A stretch of 63,478 bases of DNA from an uncultured Pelagibacteraceae bacterium (GTDB taxonomy: Bacteria > Pseudomonadota > Alphaproteobacteria > Pelagibacterales > Pelagibacteraceae): contig CACJMR010000004.1 of NCBI GenBank assembly GCA_902594605.1, positions 1 to 63,478 on the forward strand, in the 5' to 3' direction. How positions within the stretch are numbered: the stretch's first letter is position 1; the number at the start of each line of letters is the position of its first letter. A program made the position numbers and the translations under genes. Shown here piece after piece: positions 24,121 to 34,930 of this stretch. The notes beneath the pieces are model-generated. The model made no database searches. It was given only the letters and a program-made list of their open reading frames with translations, and was not told the DNA's origin.

Positions 24121-25314
24121 ATGAAAAAAAAGAAAAAAAAGTTAAAAAAAAACGTTTCTAAAAACAAAACTAAACGAAAAAACAAAAAAACTTTTAAAAA
24201 GTTAAAAAAAAGAAATAAAAAAAAAATAAAAATAAAACAGAAAAAAACTCTAAAAAAAAGTAAAATTAAAAAAACAAAAAAAGTAATAAAAAAATTTAAA
24301 TCAATTAAACCAAAGCAAACAAGTTTTCTTTTAAAGTTAATAAATTTTCAAAATTCTTTAAAACCTGAAATAAAGTTTAAAATAAATTTAGGTTTTGAAA
24401 AATATATTCAAGCATTTTTTGACAAAATATCAGATACAATTTCTCAATACAGAGTGCTTAAAAAGGATGAAGCAAGAAGGTTAAAATTAGAAAAACAAGA
24501 AAAAGAGAGATTAGAAAAAATTGAAATTGCAAAAGAAAAACAAAAAGAGGCTGAATTAAAGGTTAAATTAAAAGAACAAGCTCTAAAAGATGAAATTAGG
24601 TTAGAAAAACAAAGAACAAAAGAAATAAAATTATTTTTAAGAAAAGAACAAGCTCTTTTAAGAATTGAACAAGCAGAAAAACAAAAGCAATTTTTACAAC
24701 AATTAAAATTAGATAAGCAAATTGAAAAATTTAGAGTTAGAGAGGTAAAAGAATTAGAAAAATTAGAAAAAATTTCCTTAAAAGAAAAGAGAGAGGATTA
24801 TGCTGGCTTACAACAAAGAATAGAAAAACTAAAAGAAAAATATCGAATTATTAGAGATCAAAAAATCAGGGAAAGAGTAGAGGCTTTAGGAGTAAAAATT
24901 CAAGGAGACGAAGATAGAGAAACACTTCTACAAAAAGAAAAAGAATATACTTTAGCTAGACAAAAAATTGAGTTTGCTCTCGAAAGTTTTTACAGAAGTG
25001 CTAGCAGTTTAGTGTTTCAATTAAACAAAAGACACATAACAAGGCATATGTCTATCTTTAGATGTATAGACAGAAGGTTTGAAACAGGAGAAATATTTGT
25101 TAAATGGGATGAAGCTTTAGATGATGAATGGCTTTTATTAATTTATATAAAAAATAATTCACCAGATGAAGGAATAGTTATTGAAGATAAAACCAATCCT
25201 GAAAAAAATATATCTCACGAGTTTAAAAATAATGAAATATTTAAGGCCTCAGATACTATGGTTGATGCGCTCACTCAATTAATCGCAAGAAAAAGAGCCA
25301 AAAATATCAATTAA
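24121..25314 (+). CDS. Lys-rich coiled-coil protein of unknown function
   Basis: I do not recognise this protein. From the ATG at 24121 it has 397 residues. The first ~70 are almost only Lys with some Asn, Thr and Arg, encoded by long A-runs; residues ~110-280 are a charged Glu/Lys/Gln helix that should form a coiled coil; the last ~110 form a globular domain with a RRFETGEIFVKWDEALDDEW core ending in a basic tail. A TTG at 24097 is a possible alternative start. No ribosome binding site is visible. The basic tail suggests binding to nucleic acid, ribosomes or acidic membrane surfaces. Confidence 0.65.
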   Translation: MKKKKKKLKKNVSKNKTKRKNKKTFKKLKKRNKKKIKIKQKKTLKKSKIKKTKKVIKKFKSIKPKQTSFLLKLINFQNSLKPEIKFKINLGFEKYIQAFFDKISDTISQYRVLKKDEARRLKLEKQEKERLEKIEIAKEKQKEAELKVKLKEQALKDEIRLEKQRTKEIKLFLRKEQALLRIEQAEKQKQFLQQLKLDKQIEKFRVREVKELEKLEKISLKEKREDYAGLQQRIEKLKEKYRIIRDQKIRERVEALGVKIQGDEDRETLLQKEKEYTLARQKIEFALESFYRSASSLVFQLNKRHITRHMSIFRCIDRRFETGEIFVKWDEALDDEWLLLIYIKNNSPDEGIVIEDKTNPEKNISHEFKNNEIFKASDTMVDALTQLIARKRAKNIN

Positions 25315-25344
25315 ATTATCTTATATAATTAAGTATCATTAAGA

Positions 25345-25638
25345 ATGTTATTTTCTTCAATACTAATGATTATTTTGTATCTAATATTAAAATATGTTCT
25401 TGCGTGGATAAGGTATTTTAATAGCCTCGATTCTAGATTAGGCCAATCTACATGGCGATGGAGTTATGATTATCCTGTAGTTGGTGAAAGAGATATTTCG
25501 GATTTAGATGATAAAATTTTTGTAAGATTGAGGAGAAAAAGAAATAGAGTTATAACTCTTATGTATTCAATACTATTGATAATGTTTTTGCTATCAATGT
25601 CTTTACTAAGTGAATTTTTAATATTTTTCTTAACTTAG
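25345..25638 (+). CDS. Small membrane protein of unknown function
   Basis: A 97-residue protein with an N-terminal hydrophobic helix (residues ~1-20), a polar middle with tryptophans and acidic residues (LGQSTWRW, GERDISDLDDKIF), a basic RLRRKRNR cluster and a C-terminal hydrophobic helix (~70-97). This predicts two membrane passes with the basic cluster on the cytoplasmic side. No family was recognised. It follows the Lys-rich coiled-coil gene by 30 bases and may be cotranscribed; it ends overlapping the convergent DCC-family gene by 4 bases. Confidence 0.65.
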   Translation: MLFSSILMIILYLILKYVLAWIRYFNSLDSRLGQSTWRWSYDYPVVGERDISDLDDKIFVRLRRKRNRVITLMYSILLIMFLLSMSLLSEFLIFFLT

Positions 25639-25982
25639 TTTTTAAGTTGCTTTTTATTTTTTAAATATAAAAAAAAAGCAATCATTTCGTAACCATATTT
25701 AAAGATTGTGAAAACTATTGGTAGTTTAAAAAATTTATACAAAAATTTATATTTAGGAATTTTTTTCCAAACATAAAGAAATGCCTCTGCGCCCTGAATA
25801 ATTTTACCATTTTCTTTAACATGTAGTCTTCTTAATAATTCTTTATCATTTCTTGAAGTTTCTTTTTCAGCATCTGAATTATTAGTTATATCTATCCAGT
25901 CAATATCTTTGATATTTTCTTTTTTATATAAGTTAATTTCCGATCTACAAATTTTACAAGAATTATTAAAATATACTTTCAT
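25635..25982 (-). CDS. DCC-family (DUF393) thiol-disulfide oxidoreductase-like protein
   Basis: A 115-residue protein of the DUF393/DCC group. The N-terminal strand leads directly into the CxxC motif (VYFNNSCKICRSE), which in most members reads D-G-x-C-P-x-C; the downstream GAEAFLYVWKKIP segment matches the family's G-x-x-A block. The C-terminal part is hydrophobic and ends in a basic tail. I chose the ATG at 25982; an in-frame start 36 bases further up (26018) adds a hydrophobic stretch before the family start. Its redox partner is unknown. Confidence 0.75.
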   Translation of the reverse strand: MKVYFNNSCKICRSEINLYKKENIKDIDWIDITNNSDAEKETSRNDKELLRRLHVKENGKIIQGAEAFLYVWKKIPKYKFLYKFFKLPIVFTIFKYGYEMIAFFLYLKNKKQLKN

Positions 25983-26067
25983 ATAATAATAATTAACTTT
26001 TAGTAAGAAATTGTACATGCGTAAAATGATCAGTTGAAAATTATCAACAAACCACTATTTAAGATGA

Positions 26068-27480
26068 ATGAGTAATTTCTTTAATAAATCTGATTTAACA
26101 AGACAAGACGCAGATAAAATAGTATCTGAAACACTAAATAATTGTGATGATGGTGAGCTTTATTTAGAGGAGTCTAAATCAGAGTCAATTATGTTAGATG
26201 ATAATAAAATAAAAAGATCAAATTATAGTTCTGATTTAGGATTTGGTTTAAGAGCTATCTCAAACGAGGTTGTTGCTTATTCCTATTCAAATGAAATCTC
26301 AAAAGATTCACTAAAAAAATCCTCAGAAAATCTTAAATCAACTCTGAAATCAATTAACGGGACATATAATCATGAAATTCCAAAATCTAATAAAAAATTT
26401 TATGAAGATATTAATCCAATTGAACAAAAAACTTTAGACTCAAAATTAGAAGTTTTAAATAAAGTAAACAATTTTTTAAGAAAAAAAGATGGATCAGTAA
26501 AGCAAGTGACTGCCAGTTTTGCTGGTGAGCAAAAATCAATAGAAATTATTCGATCAGGTGGAGAGGCGCTTACTGATGTACGTCCATTAATTAGATTTAA
26601 CGTCTCTGTGATGTTGGAAAAAAATGGAAGAAAAGAAACAGGTGTATATGGAATTGGTGGCAGACAATCTTATGATGATTATTTAAAAAATGATAATTGG
26701 AAAAATGTTTGTGAGGAGGCTTTTAGAATTGCATCAGTAAATTTAGAAAGCAAACCAGCACCTGCTGGTGAGATGAAAGTAGTCCTAGGACCTGGTTGGC
26801 CTGCTATATTAATTCATGAAGCAATTGGTCATGGTCTAGAGGGAGATTTTAATAGAAAAAAAACATCAGCATTTCATGATCTTATGGGAGAAAAAGTTGC
26901 AAGTGAAGGTGTAACAATTGTTGATGACGGAACGATAGATAATAGAAGAGGAAGTTTAACTATTGATGACGAGGGAACGCCAACTGAGCGAACAGTTTTA
27001 ATTGAAAATGGTATTCTCAAAAATTTTATGCAAGACAGACATAATGCAAGATTAATGAATACAAGATCTACCGGATCTGGAAGAAGAGAAAATTATAGAC
27101 ATATTGTTTTGCCAAGAATGAGAAATACAATGATGTTAAGTGGCAATCAAACTCAAGATGAAATGATCAAATCTGTTGATAAAGGAATTTTTGCAGTAAG
27201 TTTTGGAGGTGGCCAGGTAGATATTACTTCTGGCAAGTTTGTATTTAATTGTACTGAAGCTTACGAAATTAATAATGGTAAAATTGGATCTCCAATTAAA
27301 GGCGCAACACTTATTGGTGACGGACCATCAATACTTAAAGAAGTATCGATGGTAGGAAATGACATGATGTTAGACCCAGGCATAGGAACTTGTGGAAAAG
27401 CAGGACAAGGAGTTCCTGTGGGAGTCGCTCAACCTTCAATTTTGATTGATAAAATGACAGTTGGTGGAACAAAACTTTAA
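26068..27480 (+). CDS. tldD: Metalloprotease TldD
   Basis: TldD is the zinc-bearing half of the TldD/TldE (PmbA) protease, which degrades unfolded peptides and in some bacteria trims peptide toxins or RiPPs. The zinc motif HEAIGHGLEGD starts at His250, with His250 and His254 as ligands and Glu251 as catalytic base. The 470 residues match the family, and the C-terminal GGTKL fits. The partner gene pmbA follows 2 bases later, the common alphaproteobacterial arrangement. No peptide precursor gene was recognised nearby. Confidence 0.95.
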   Translation: MSNFFNKSDLTRQDADKIVSETLNNCDDGELYLEESKSESIMLDDNKIKRSNYSSDLGFGLRAISNEVVAYSYSNEISKDSLKKSSENLKSTLKSINGTYNHEIPKSNKKFYEDINPIEQKTLDSKLEVLNKVNNFLRKKDGSVKQVTASFAGEQKSIEIIRSGGEALTDVRPLIRFNVSVMLEKNGRKETGVYGIGGRQSYDDYLKNDNWKNVCEEAFRIASVNLESKPAPAGEMKVVLGPGWPAILIHEAIGHGLEGDFNRKKTSAFHDLMGEKVASEGVTIVDDGTIDNRRGSLTIDDEGTPTERTVLIENGILKNFMQDRHNARLMNTRSTGSGRRENYRHIVLPRMRNTMMLSGNQTQDEMIKSVDKGIFAVSFGGGQVDITSGKFVFNCTEAYEINNGKIGSPIKGATLIGDGPSILKEVSMVGNDMMLDPGIGTCGKAGQGVPVGVAQPSILIDKMTVGGTKL

Positions 27481-27482
27481 TT

Positions 27483-28799
27483 ATGGTTAAGGATCAAGAA
27501 TTTCTAAAATCCAAAGCTTCATATTGTTTAGATTTGGCAAAAAAAATGGGAGCAACTGATGCAAGTGTTACAGTTGGTCACTCAATTTCAGAAACAGTTA
27601 ATTTTAGAAATAAATCCCTAGAAGCCTCAGATAGATCTGATGGATTGGCACTAAGTATAGAAACTTATTTAGGTAAAAGAAGATCATCAATTTCATCATC
27701 AAATTTACTAGATGAAAATATTAAAACTTTAATTGAAAAGTGCTTTGAAACTACAAAAATTACACCTGAGGATGAATTTAATTCTTTGCCTGATAAAAAT
27801 TTATTAGCCAAACAAATTAGTAGTCTTAATTTGTATGATGAAACAAGATTCGAAAATGATAAAAAAATAAAATATTTAAAAGATTTAGAGGAATCTGCTT
27901 CATCAATTAATCAAATCATAAATACAGAATCTAGTTTTACTGAAAATAAATCAAATTTTATATTAGCAAATAGTGACGGTTTTTGTGACGGTTATAAAAC
28001 TTCTTCTTTTGCGGCTTCTTGTGTGGCAGTTGCAAAAGATGAAAATAGCATGGAAAGAGACTACGAATTTTCTAGCAAACGTCATTTGTCTGATATTAAG
28101 CAAGCAACAGATCTCGGAAATAAAGCCGCCAAGCAAACTATTAGAAAATTGAGCCCTAAAAAAATTGGAAGTGAGAAGATCAGTATAATTTTTGATAAAA
28201 GAATTTCAAAGGGAATGTTAAGTGTTTTTGCAAGTGCAATATCTGCCTCCGCAATTGCAAGAGGCACTTCATTTTTAAAGGATAAAATTAATGAACAGGT
28301 TTTTGCTGATACGATAAATGTTATTGATAAACCAGATATAATTAAAGGAATGGGTTCTCAAAACTTTGACTCAGAGGGTGTAAACTCAAATACATTACAA
28401 CTTATAGAGAATGGAATACTTAAAAATTATCTTGTCGACACATACAATGGAAAAAAATTAAATTTAAAATCAAATGGAAGAAGTGGTGGAACTACCAATT
28501 TATATTTTGAAAAAGGAAATATGAGTTACGAAGATCTTATGAAAAAAAATTCAAGAAGTCTTTATATTACCGAAACTATTGGTCATGGGTCTAATATTGT
28601 AACTGGAGATTATTCAGTAGGTGCAACTGGTTTTTTAGTTGAAGATGGAGAATTTAAATATCCTGTAAATGAAATAACAATTGCTGGTAATTTTAAGGAT
28701 ATGTTCAAAAATATTATTTTAGCTAATGATTTAGAATTCGAATATTCAGTCAATTCACCAACTATGATGATAGAAGGTATGACTGTTGCAGGAAAATGA
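27483..28799 (+). CDS. pmbA: TldE/PmbA, partner of TldD
   Basis: The non-catalytic partner in the TldD/TldE heterodimer, 438 residues. It lacks the HExxxH zinc motif of TldD, as expected, and shows family blocks such as the SDGLALSIETYLGKR region near the N terminus, SSFLKDKINEQVF in the middle, FDSEGVNS and the closing EITIAGNFKDMF and MTVAG segments. It begins 2 bases after tldD and its stop overlaps the next oxidoreductase gene by 4 bases, so all three are probably cotranscribed. Confidence 0.93.
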   Translation: MVKDQEFLKSKASYCLDLAKKMGATDASVTVGHSISETVNFRNKSLEASDRSDGLALSIETYLGKRRSSISSSNLLDENIKTLIEKCFETTKITPEDEFNSLPDKNLLAKQISSLNLYDETRFENDKKIKYLKDLEESASSINQIINTESSFTENKSNFILANSDGFCDGYKTSSFAASCVAVAKDENSMERDYEFSSKRHLSDIKQATDLGNKAAKQTIRKLSPKKIGSEKISIIFDKRISKGMLSVFASAISASAIARGTSFLKDKINEQVFADTINVIDKPDIIKGMGSQNFDSEGVNSNTLQLIENGILKNYLVDTYNGKKLNLKSNGRSGGTTNLYFEKGNMSYEDLMKKNSRSLYITETIGHGSNIVTGDYSVGATGFLVEDGEFKYPVNEITIAGNFKDMFKNIILANDLEFEYSVNSPTMMIEGMTVAGK

Positions 28800-29767
28800 G
28801 TAGTTATTGTGTAATTGGCTCTGGAATTTCTGGAGCAACAATAGCTAATTTATTAAGTAAAAAAAATTCTGTACACATTTATGATAAAGCTCGGGGCCCA
28901 GGTGGCAGATCTTCTTTTAAAAGATTAAATAAGTCAAAAGGATTTGATCACGGGGCACAATATATTTCTCCAAAAACAATTCAATTTAAAAAATTTATTA
29001 CCAATTTATGTAAAAAAAAAATTCTAAAAAAATGGAGCGGTAAACATATTTTTTTAAACAAATTAAAAAAAGAAAATAAAAATCATGTTAAAATAATTGG
29101 CCACAAGGGTAACAATGATATTAGCAAACATTTAATAAAGAATATAAATTGTAATTTTCAAAGTGAGTTAGAGAAGATTAAATTTGTAAACAAAAAATGG
29201 AAGCTAGTCTTTAAGAATAATAAAACAAAATATTATGATAAATTAGTATTAACTTGTCCATTCCCACAATTAAAAAAATTATCAAAAAAATTTATAAAAG
29301 ATCCATTCATCAAACAAAAAATCAAAATGGATGCAAATATTACAGTCATGATCGAAATTAAAAAAACAAATAAAAACATATCAAGTTATTTATTTAACGA
29401 TAAAATTTTAGGTTGGGCGGCTAAAGAAAATAGTAAAAAAAGATTTAAAAGTAATAATGATTTATGGACTTTACAAAGCACAAACCTATGGGCAAATAAA
29501 AAAATAAATAAAAATAGAGAGAATAAAGAAAAAAATTCAAAGATTTTAATTGATCGTTTTTTTAAACTTACCGGAATTAAAAAAACAAAAATATTAACTT
29601 CATTAAATCATGGTTGGAAATATTCTTCAAATTCAAGATCCCTAAAAATTAAAAGTTATTGGAATAATAAATTAAACTTAGGTGTGTGTGCAGATTGGTT
29701 TGTAGGTCCTAGAGTAGAGGCCGGATGGATAAGCGCAAATGATCTTTATAAAAAAATAAATAAATAA
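28796..29767 (+). CDS. FAD-dependent amine-oxidase/renalase-like oxidoreductase
   Basis: A flavoprotein of 323 residues. The Rossmann motif GSGISG (7-12) and the following acidic strand end, then KARGPGGRSSFKR, are typical of the NAD(P)-binding-8/amine oxidase group that includes renalase-like proteins. The C-terminal FAD-binding strand LGVCADWFVGPRVEAGWISA is also present. The middle is very Lys-rich, as in many proteins here. Substrate is unknown. It overlaps pmbA by 4 bases and ends 3 bases before the convergent DUF6134 gene. Confidence 0.82.
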   Translation: MSSYCVIGSGISGATIANLLSKKNSVHIYDKARGPGGRSSFKRLNKSKGFDHGAQYISPKTIQFKKFITNLCKKKILKKWSGKHIFLNKLKKENKNHVKIIGHKGNNDISKHLIKNINCNFQSELEKIKFVNKKWKLVFKNNKTKYYDKLVLTCPFPQLKKLSKKFIKDPFIKQKIKMDANITVMIEIKKTNKNISSYLFNDKILGWAAKENSKKRFKSNNDLWTLQSTNLWANKKINKNRENKEKNSKILIDRFFKLTGIKKTKILTSLNHGWKYSSNSRSLKIKSYWNNKLNLGVCADWFVGPRVEAGWISANDLYKKINK

Positions 29768-29769
29768 TT

Positions 29770-30450
29770 TTATTCAAGATTTTTTAAGCGATATTCCCAA
29801 TTTCCCATTCTCTCATATGTAATTTTAACAATCACTGAAGTTTTTTTATCAAGCCAAATGTCAAAATTTAATTTTTTATCTTCAGGAAGAGACATATCTT
29901 TAGATGTAAGTTTGAAATGATCTGTTTCATATTGCTTTCCATTAATTGAAATGTTTTCCTTACCAATAAATGTAACAATTTGTTCTTTAATACTTCCAGA
30001 AATTGGACTTATTTGGCTTTCTGCTTGTAAAATTTTATGACTCCACCAATTTCCAATAATATTTTTAACAGAAGCTTCACCTGTGTATGAAGACCCTTTG
30101 ATGTCAAATTTCTTATTATTTTTATCCAGTTTCAAGTTTACAAATTTTTCTTTTTTATTTTGAAGCGTCTTTGATTGAAAAGATATTAAATTATCTTTTA
30201 AATAAATTTCTTCCCCATATCCCTCTACTTTAAATATTGTTGCAGATAGGAGTTTTACCTCAAATTTATATTGATTTTTTACTATCGTTTTTTCACCATC
30301 TCTTTTAAAAAAATAATTGTTATACCCAATTACTTCATCATTTCTCAAGATCTCCATTTCTATTTTGTCAAATTTGTTATAATGACCAATATGAGCTAAA
30401 GAAATTGATGAGAAAAATGTTAAAAGTAAAATAATTGCAATCTTTTTCAT
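29770..30450 (-). CDS. Secreted DUF6134-type protein
   Basis: A 226-residue exported protein with a Sec signal peptide (residues ~1-19, cleavage near SLA|HI). The mature part is rich in beta strands with alternating polar and hydrophobic residues, contains VIGYNNYFFKRDGE and GNWWSHKILQAESQISPISG segments, and ends in an aromatic GNWEYRL strand. This resembles the DUF6134/DUF3108-like group of periplasmic beta proteins, whose role is not known. Monocistronic in appearance. Confidence 0.6.
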   Translation of the reverse strand: MKKIAIILLLTFFSSISLAHIGHYNKFDKIEMEILRNDEVIGYNNYFFKRDGEKTIVKNQYKFEVKLLSATIFKVEGYGEEIYLKDNLISFQSKTLQNKKEKFVNLKLDKNNKKFDIKGSSYTGEASVKNIIGNWWSHKILQAESQISPISGSIKEQIVTFIGKENISINGKQYETDHFKLTSKDMSLPEDKKLNFDIWLDKKTSVIVKITYERMGNWEYRLKNLE

Positions 30451-30503
30451 TTGCTGATTACAATATTAGAATTTTTCATTAATAGATATAGCTTATTATA
30501 ATT

Positions 30504-31151
30504 ATGTTTTTAAAAATAAAAAAAATTCCAAAAGTAAAATGGAGCTCAGAAAAACCATTTAATTTTAAACCAAAGTTTTCTACATTTTTTTTCTTATGTT
30601 TTGGTTTGTCTTTATTTGGATTAGGTGAAGGATTGTTAATTGTTTCATTCACAGGAGCCTCTCCTTGGAGTGTTTTAGCGCAAGGTATTTCTTTGAATGT
30701 TAATTTAAGTATTGGAACTATCACATTATTAATAAGTGTTGCAGTTTTAATTTTATGGATACCTCTAGGTCAAAAACCAGGGATGGGTACAATATTTAAT
30801 GCTCTGATAATTGCAATTATGATTGATCTTTGTATCAAGTATGTTCCAACACCATCAAATTATATTCATCAATTATTATTAGCTGTAATTTCTGTCATCA
30901 TGGTTGGAATAGGTGGGGGTATTTACTTAGTATCAAATTTAGGAGCCGGTCCTAGAGATGGACTTATGATAGGATTACAAAAATTAACTAATTTTCCTAT
31001 AGCTGTAGTAAGAGCAACATTAGAAATTTCAGTTGTAAGTATTGGATGGTATTTAGGAGGAACAGTAGGGGTTGGAACTTTATTGTTCGCCTTTGGCATA
31101 GGTCCTTGCGTTGCTCTAGGACTTTATTTAGTTGATAAAACTTTTGATTAG
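30504..31151 (+). CDS. YczE/YitT-like integral membrane protein
   Basis: A 215-residue membrane protein with five to six hydrophobic helices. The glycine-rich segments SLFGLGEGLLIVSFTGASPW and GIYLVSNLGAGPRDGLMIGLQ match the YczE group (BCR/YitT family), found in many bacteria next to regulators. The first ~30 residues are basic and polar and probably cytoplasmic. Function of the family is not established; some members affect peptide antibiotic production. Its stop overlaps the convergent typA stop by 4 bases. Confidence 0.8.
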   Translation: MFLKIKKIPKVKWSSEKPFNFKPKFSTFFFLCFGLSLFGLGEGLLIVSFTGASPWSVLAQGISLNVNLSIGTITLLISVAVLILWIPLGQKPGMGTIFNALIIAIMIDLCIKYVPTPSNYIHQLLLAVISVIMVGIGGGIYLVSNLGAGPRDGLMIGLQKLTNFPIAVVRATLEISVVSIGWYLGGTVGVGTLLFAFGIGPCVALGLYLVDKTFD

Positions 31152-32974
31152 GCTGCTGCTATAGCTTTTTCGCTTTTTTTTCTTTCGTGGGGATCAAGAA
31201 TTGCTTTTCTCAATCTACATGAGTCTGGAGTTATTTCTAAAGCTTCATCTGTATTAAGCATACTTAATTGTTCTGCAATTGACATTTTTCTTACAGGTGT
31301 AAGTACAACATTCTCATCTGTGCCCTGAGTTCTCATATTTGTAAGTTTCTTACCCTTCATTACATTAATGATCATATCACCTGGTTTTGGTGAAAGACCT
31401 ACGATCATTCCAGGATAAACAGAGTCGTTATGTGTAACAAACATTTCTCCTCGTGCCTGTAGGTTAAAGATTGCAAATGCAACAGCTTTTCCTTGTTCCA
31501 TTGAGATTAACGCTCCATTTCTTCTACCTTCCATTTCTCCTTCAAAAGGACCATAACTATGGAATATTCTGTTAATAACTCCATTTCCTTTTGTAAGTGT
31601 AAGAAATCTACTTGTGTATCCCATCAGGCCTCTAGTAGGCGCATGAAAAATTAATCTTTTTTTGTTAGTTCCAGTATCTTTTAATTCTATTAGTTTACCT
31701 TTTCTTCTATTCATTGAGTCTATTACTTTTGATGAATGTTCTTCATCAAGGTCCATAGTAATTTCTTCAATTGGCTCAAGTTTATTTCCACTTTCATCAG
31801 TTTTGTATAAAACCTTCGGAGGGCTAACTGTCATTTCAAAACCCTCTCTTCTCATTTGAGTTAAAAGAATTTCTAACATTAGCTCACCTCTACCACTAAC
31901 AACAAAAGAATCTTTTCCCGTGTTTTCTGAAAATGTAATACCAACATTATTTTGAGCTTCTTGAACCAATCTATCTCTTATTTGGGTGCTGGTTAGTTTT
32001 TTACCTTCAGTTCCAGCTAAAGGTGAAGTATTTACAGTAATCGTAATTGACATTGTAGGTGGATCTATTGGAGTCGCAGGGATCGGCTCATTTACCTCTA
32101 GATCGCATATAGTATCAGCAACGTTTGCTTTTTCTAACCCAGCAACAACTACGATATCTCCAGCTTCGCCAACATCTATCGGAACTTTTTTTGTTCCTTC
32201 ATATCTAAAAATTTTTGTTAATTTTCCTTCATCAACTTTTTCACCATTCAAATTGATCGCTTTTATTGATTGATTAGCTTTTGCAGTACCTTGTGTAATT
32301 CTTCCAACTAAACTTCTTCCTAAAAAACTATCTGCGTAAAGCAGCGTTGACAACATAGCAAAAGGTTTGGTTTTATCCAGTTCAGCAGGTTTTACGTGAT
32401 CAACAATTAAATCTAACAAAGGATTTAAATTTTCTCTTGGACCATCAACTTCATGATCAGCCCAACCTGATCTTCCACTTGCATACAGAACTGGAAAATC
32501 TAATTGTTCTTCATTTGCATCTAAGCTAACAAATAAATCAAATGTTTCATCTAAAACTTCATTAGCTCTTTGATCAGCTTTATCTAATTTATTAATAACA
32601 ACAATTGGCTTTAATCCTTGTTTAAGTGCTTTTGATAATACAAATTTTGTTTGAGGCATAACACCTTCTGCAGAGTCAATTAATAAAAGTGCTCCGTCTG
32701 CCATACTTAAAACTCTTTCAACTTCAGCAGCAAAATCTCTATGGCCTGGAGTATCGATTATATTTATTCTTGAATTGTTCCAATTTATTGAAGCAGGTTT
32801 TGCTAAAATTGTAATCCCTCTTTCTTTTTCAAGCTCACCTGAGTCCATTAATCTTTCATCAACAACTTCATTCTCTCTAAATGAACCGCTTTGTTTCATT
32901 AAATTATCAATTAGAGTAGTTTTGCCATGATCAACATGGGCTATGATTGTGATGTTTCTGATGTTATTGCTCAT
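31148..32974 (-). CDS. typA: Translational GTPase TypA/BipA
   Basis: A ribosome-associated GTPase involved in 50S assembly and growth under stress or cold. The 608 residues match the family. G1 is AHVDHGKTT at 12-20, the G2 region has ERGITI, G3 reads DTPGH and G4 is NKLDK, followed by EF-G-like domains and the BipA-specific C-terminal domain with ERKKSEKA near the end. It stands alone, with a 272-base region up to groL that contains a short candidate gene and a terminator. Confidence 0.96.
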   Translation of the reverse strand: MSNNIRNITIIAHVDHGKTTLIDNLMKQSGSFRENEVVDERLMDSGELEKERGITILAKPASINWNNSRINIIDTPGHRDFAAEVERVLSMADGALLLIDSAEGVMPQTKFVLSKALKQGLKPIVVINKLDKADQRANEVLDETFDLFVSLDANEEQLDFPVLYASGRSGWADHEVDGPRENLNPLLDLIVDHVKPAELDKTKPFAMLSTLLYADSFLGRSLVGRITQGTAKANQSIKAINLNGEKVDEGKLTKIFRYEGTKKVPIDVGEAGDIVVVAGLEKANVADTICDLEVNEPIPATPIDPPTMSITITVNTSPLAGTEGKKLTSTQIRDRLVQEAQNNVGITFSENTGKDSFVVSGRGELMLEILLTQMRREGFEMTVSPPKVLYKTDESGNKLEPIEEITMDLDEEHSSKVIDSMNRRKGKLIELKDTGTNKKRLIFHAPTRGLMGYTSRFLTLTKGNGVINRIFHSYGPFEGEMEGRRNGALISMEQGKAVAFAIFNLQARGEMFVTHNDSVYPGMIVGLSPKPGDMIINVMKGKKLTNMRTQGTDENVVLTPVRKMSIAEQLSMLNTDEALEITPDSCRLRKAILDPHERKKSEKAIAAA

Positions 32975-33059
32975 AAATTCTGGCTCTTATACATATTTAA
33001 AAGGATATTAAAACTCAAAAAAACTCATAACTGGCTTGAATAATTTTCAAAATTTAGGA

Positions 33060-33176
33060 TTAATTCGGCTTTTTTTGCCTATCTTTTTTAAGTTTTCTTT
33101 TTTCTTTAAAGCTCAATTTAGGTTTTTTCTTAACACTAGAGTCTTTAAATGATTTACCGCTATATCTTTTTGACAT
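33060..33176 (-). CDS. Candidate 38-residue basic protein
   Basis: A short reading frame with ATG at 33176 (complement) and TAA at 33060-33062. It encodes 38 residues, of which more than a third are Lys or Arg (starting MSKRYSGKSFKD, ending RQKKPN), with no hydrophobic stretch. Such peptides resemble ribosome- or RNA-binding tails. It lies between the groL terminator and typA. The ribosome binding site is poor. Codon usage looks like that of neighbours, but A-rich DNA produces Lys-rich frames by chance, so this is a candidate only. Confidence 0.4.
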   Translation of the reverse strand: MSKRYSGKSFKDSSVKKKPKLSFKEKRKLKKDRQKKPN

Positions 33177-33195
33177 TATTAAACTTCATATAAAA

Positions 33196-33221
33196 AAAAG
33201 GCCATCTTGAGATGGCCTTTT
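33196..33221 (-). terminator. Intrinsic terminator of groESL
   Basis: AAAAGGCCATC (33196-33206) and GATGGCCTTTT (33211-33221) form an 11-bp stem with a TTGA loop; on the minus strand it is followed by a T-run. It starts 26 bases beyond the groL stop codon and is a typical Rho-independent terminator. The reverse orientation would also work for a plus-strand transcript, although none is expected here. Confidence 0.88.
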
Positions 33222-33246
33222 AAATTTTGTTTTAGGAAATGAGGGA

Positions 33247-34920
<1,674 letters not shown>

Positions 34921-34930
34921 TTAAATTAAA

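Noticed and set aside
24121..24320. Poly-A region read as non-coding or a frameshifted pseudogene start
   Set aside because: The frame stays open into a long charged helix and a well-formed C-terminal domain, so the A-runs encode a lysine-rich head.
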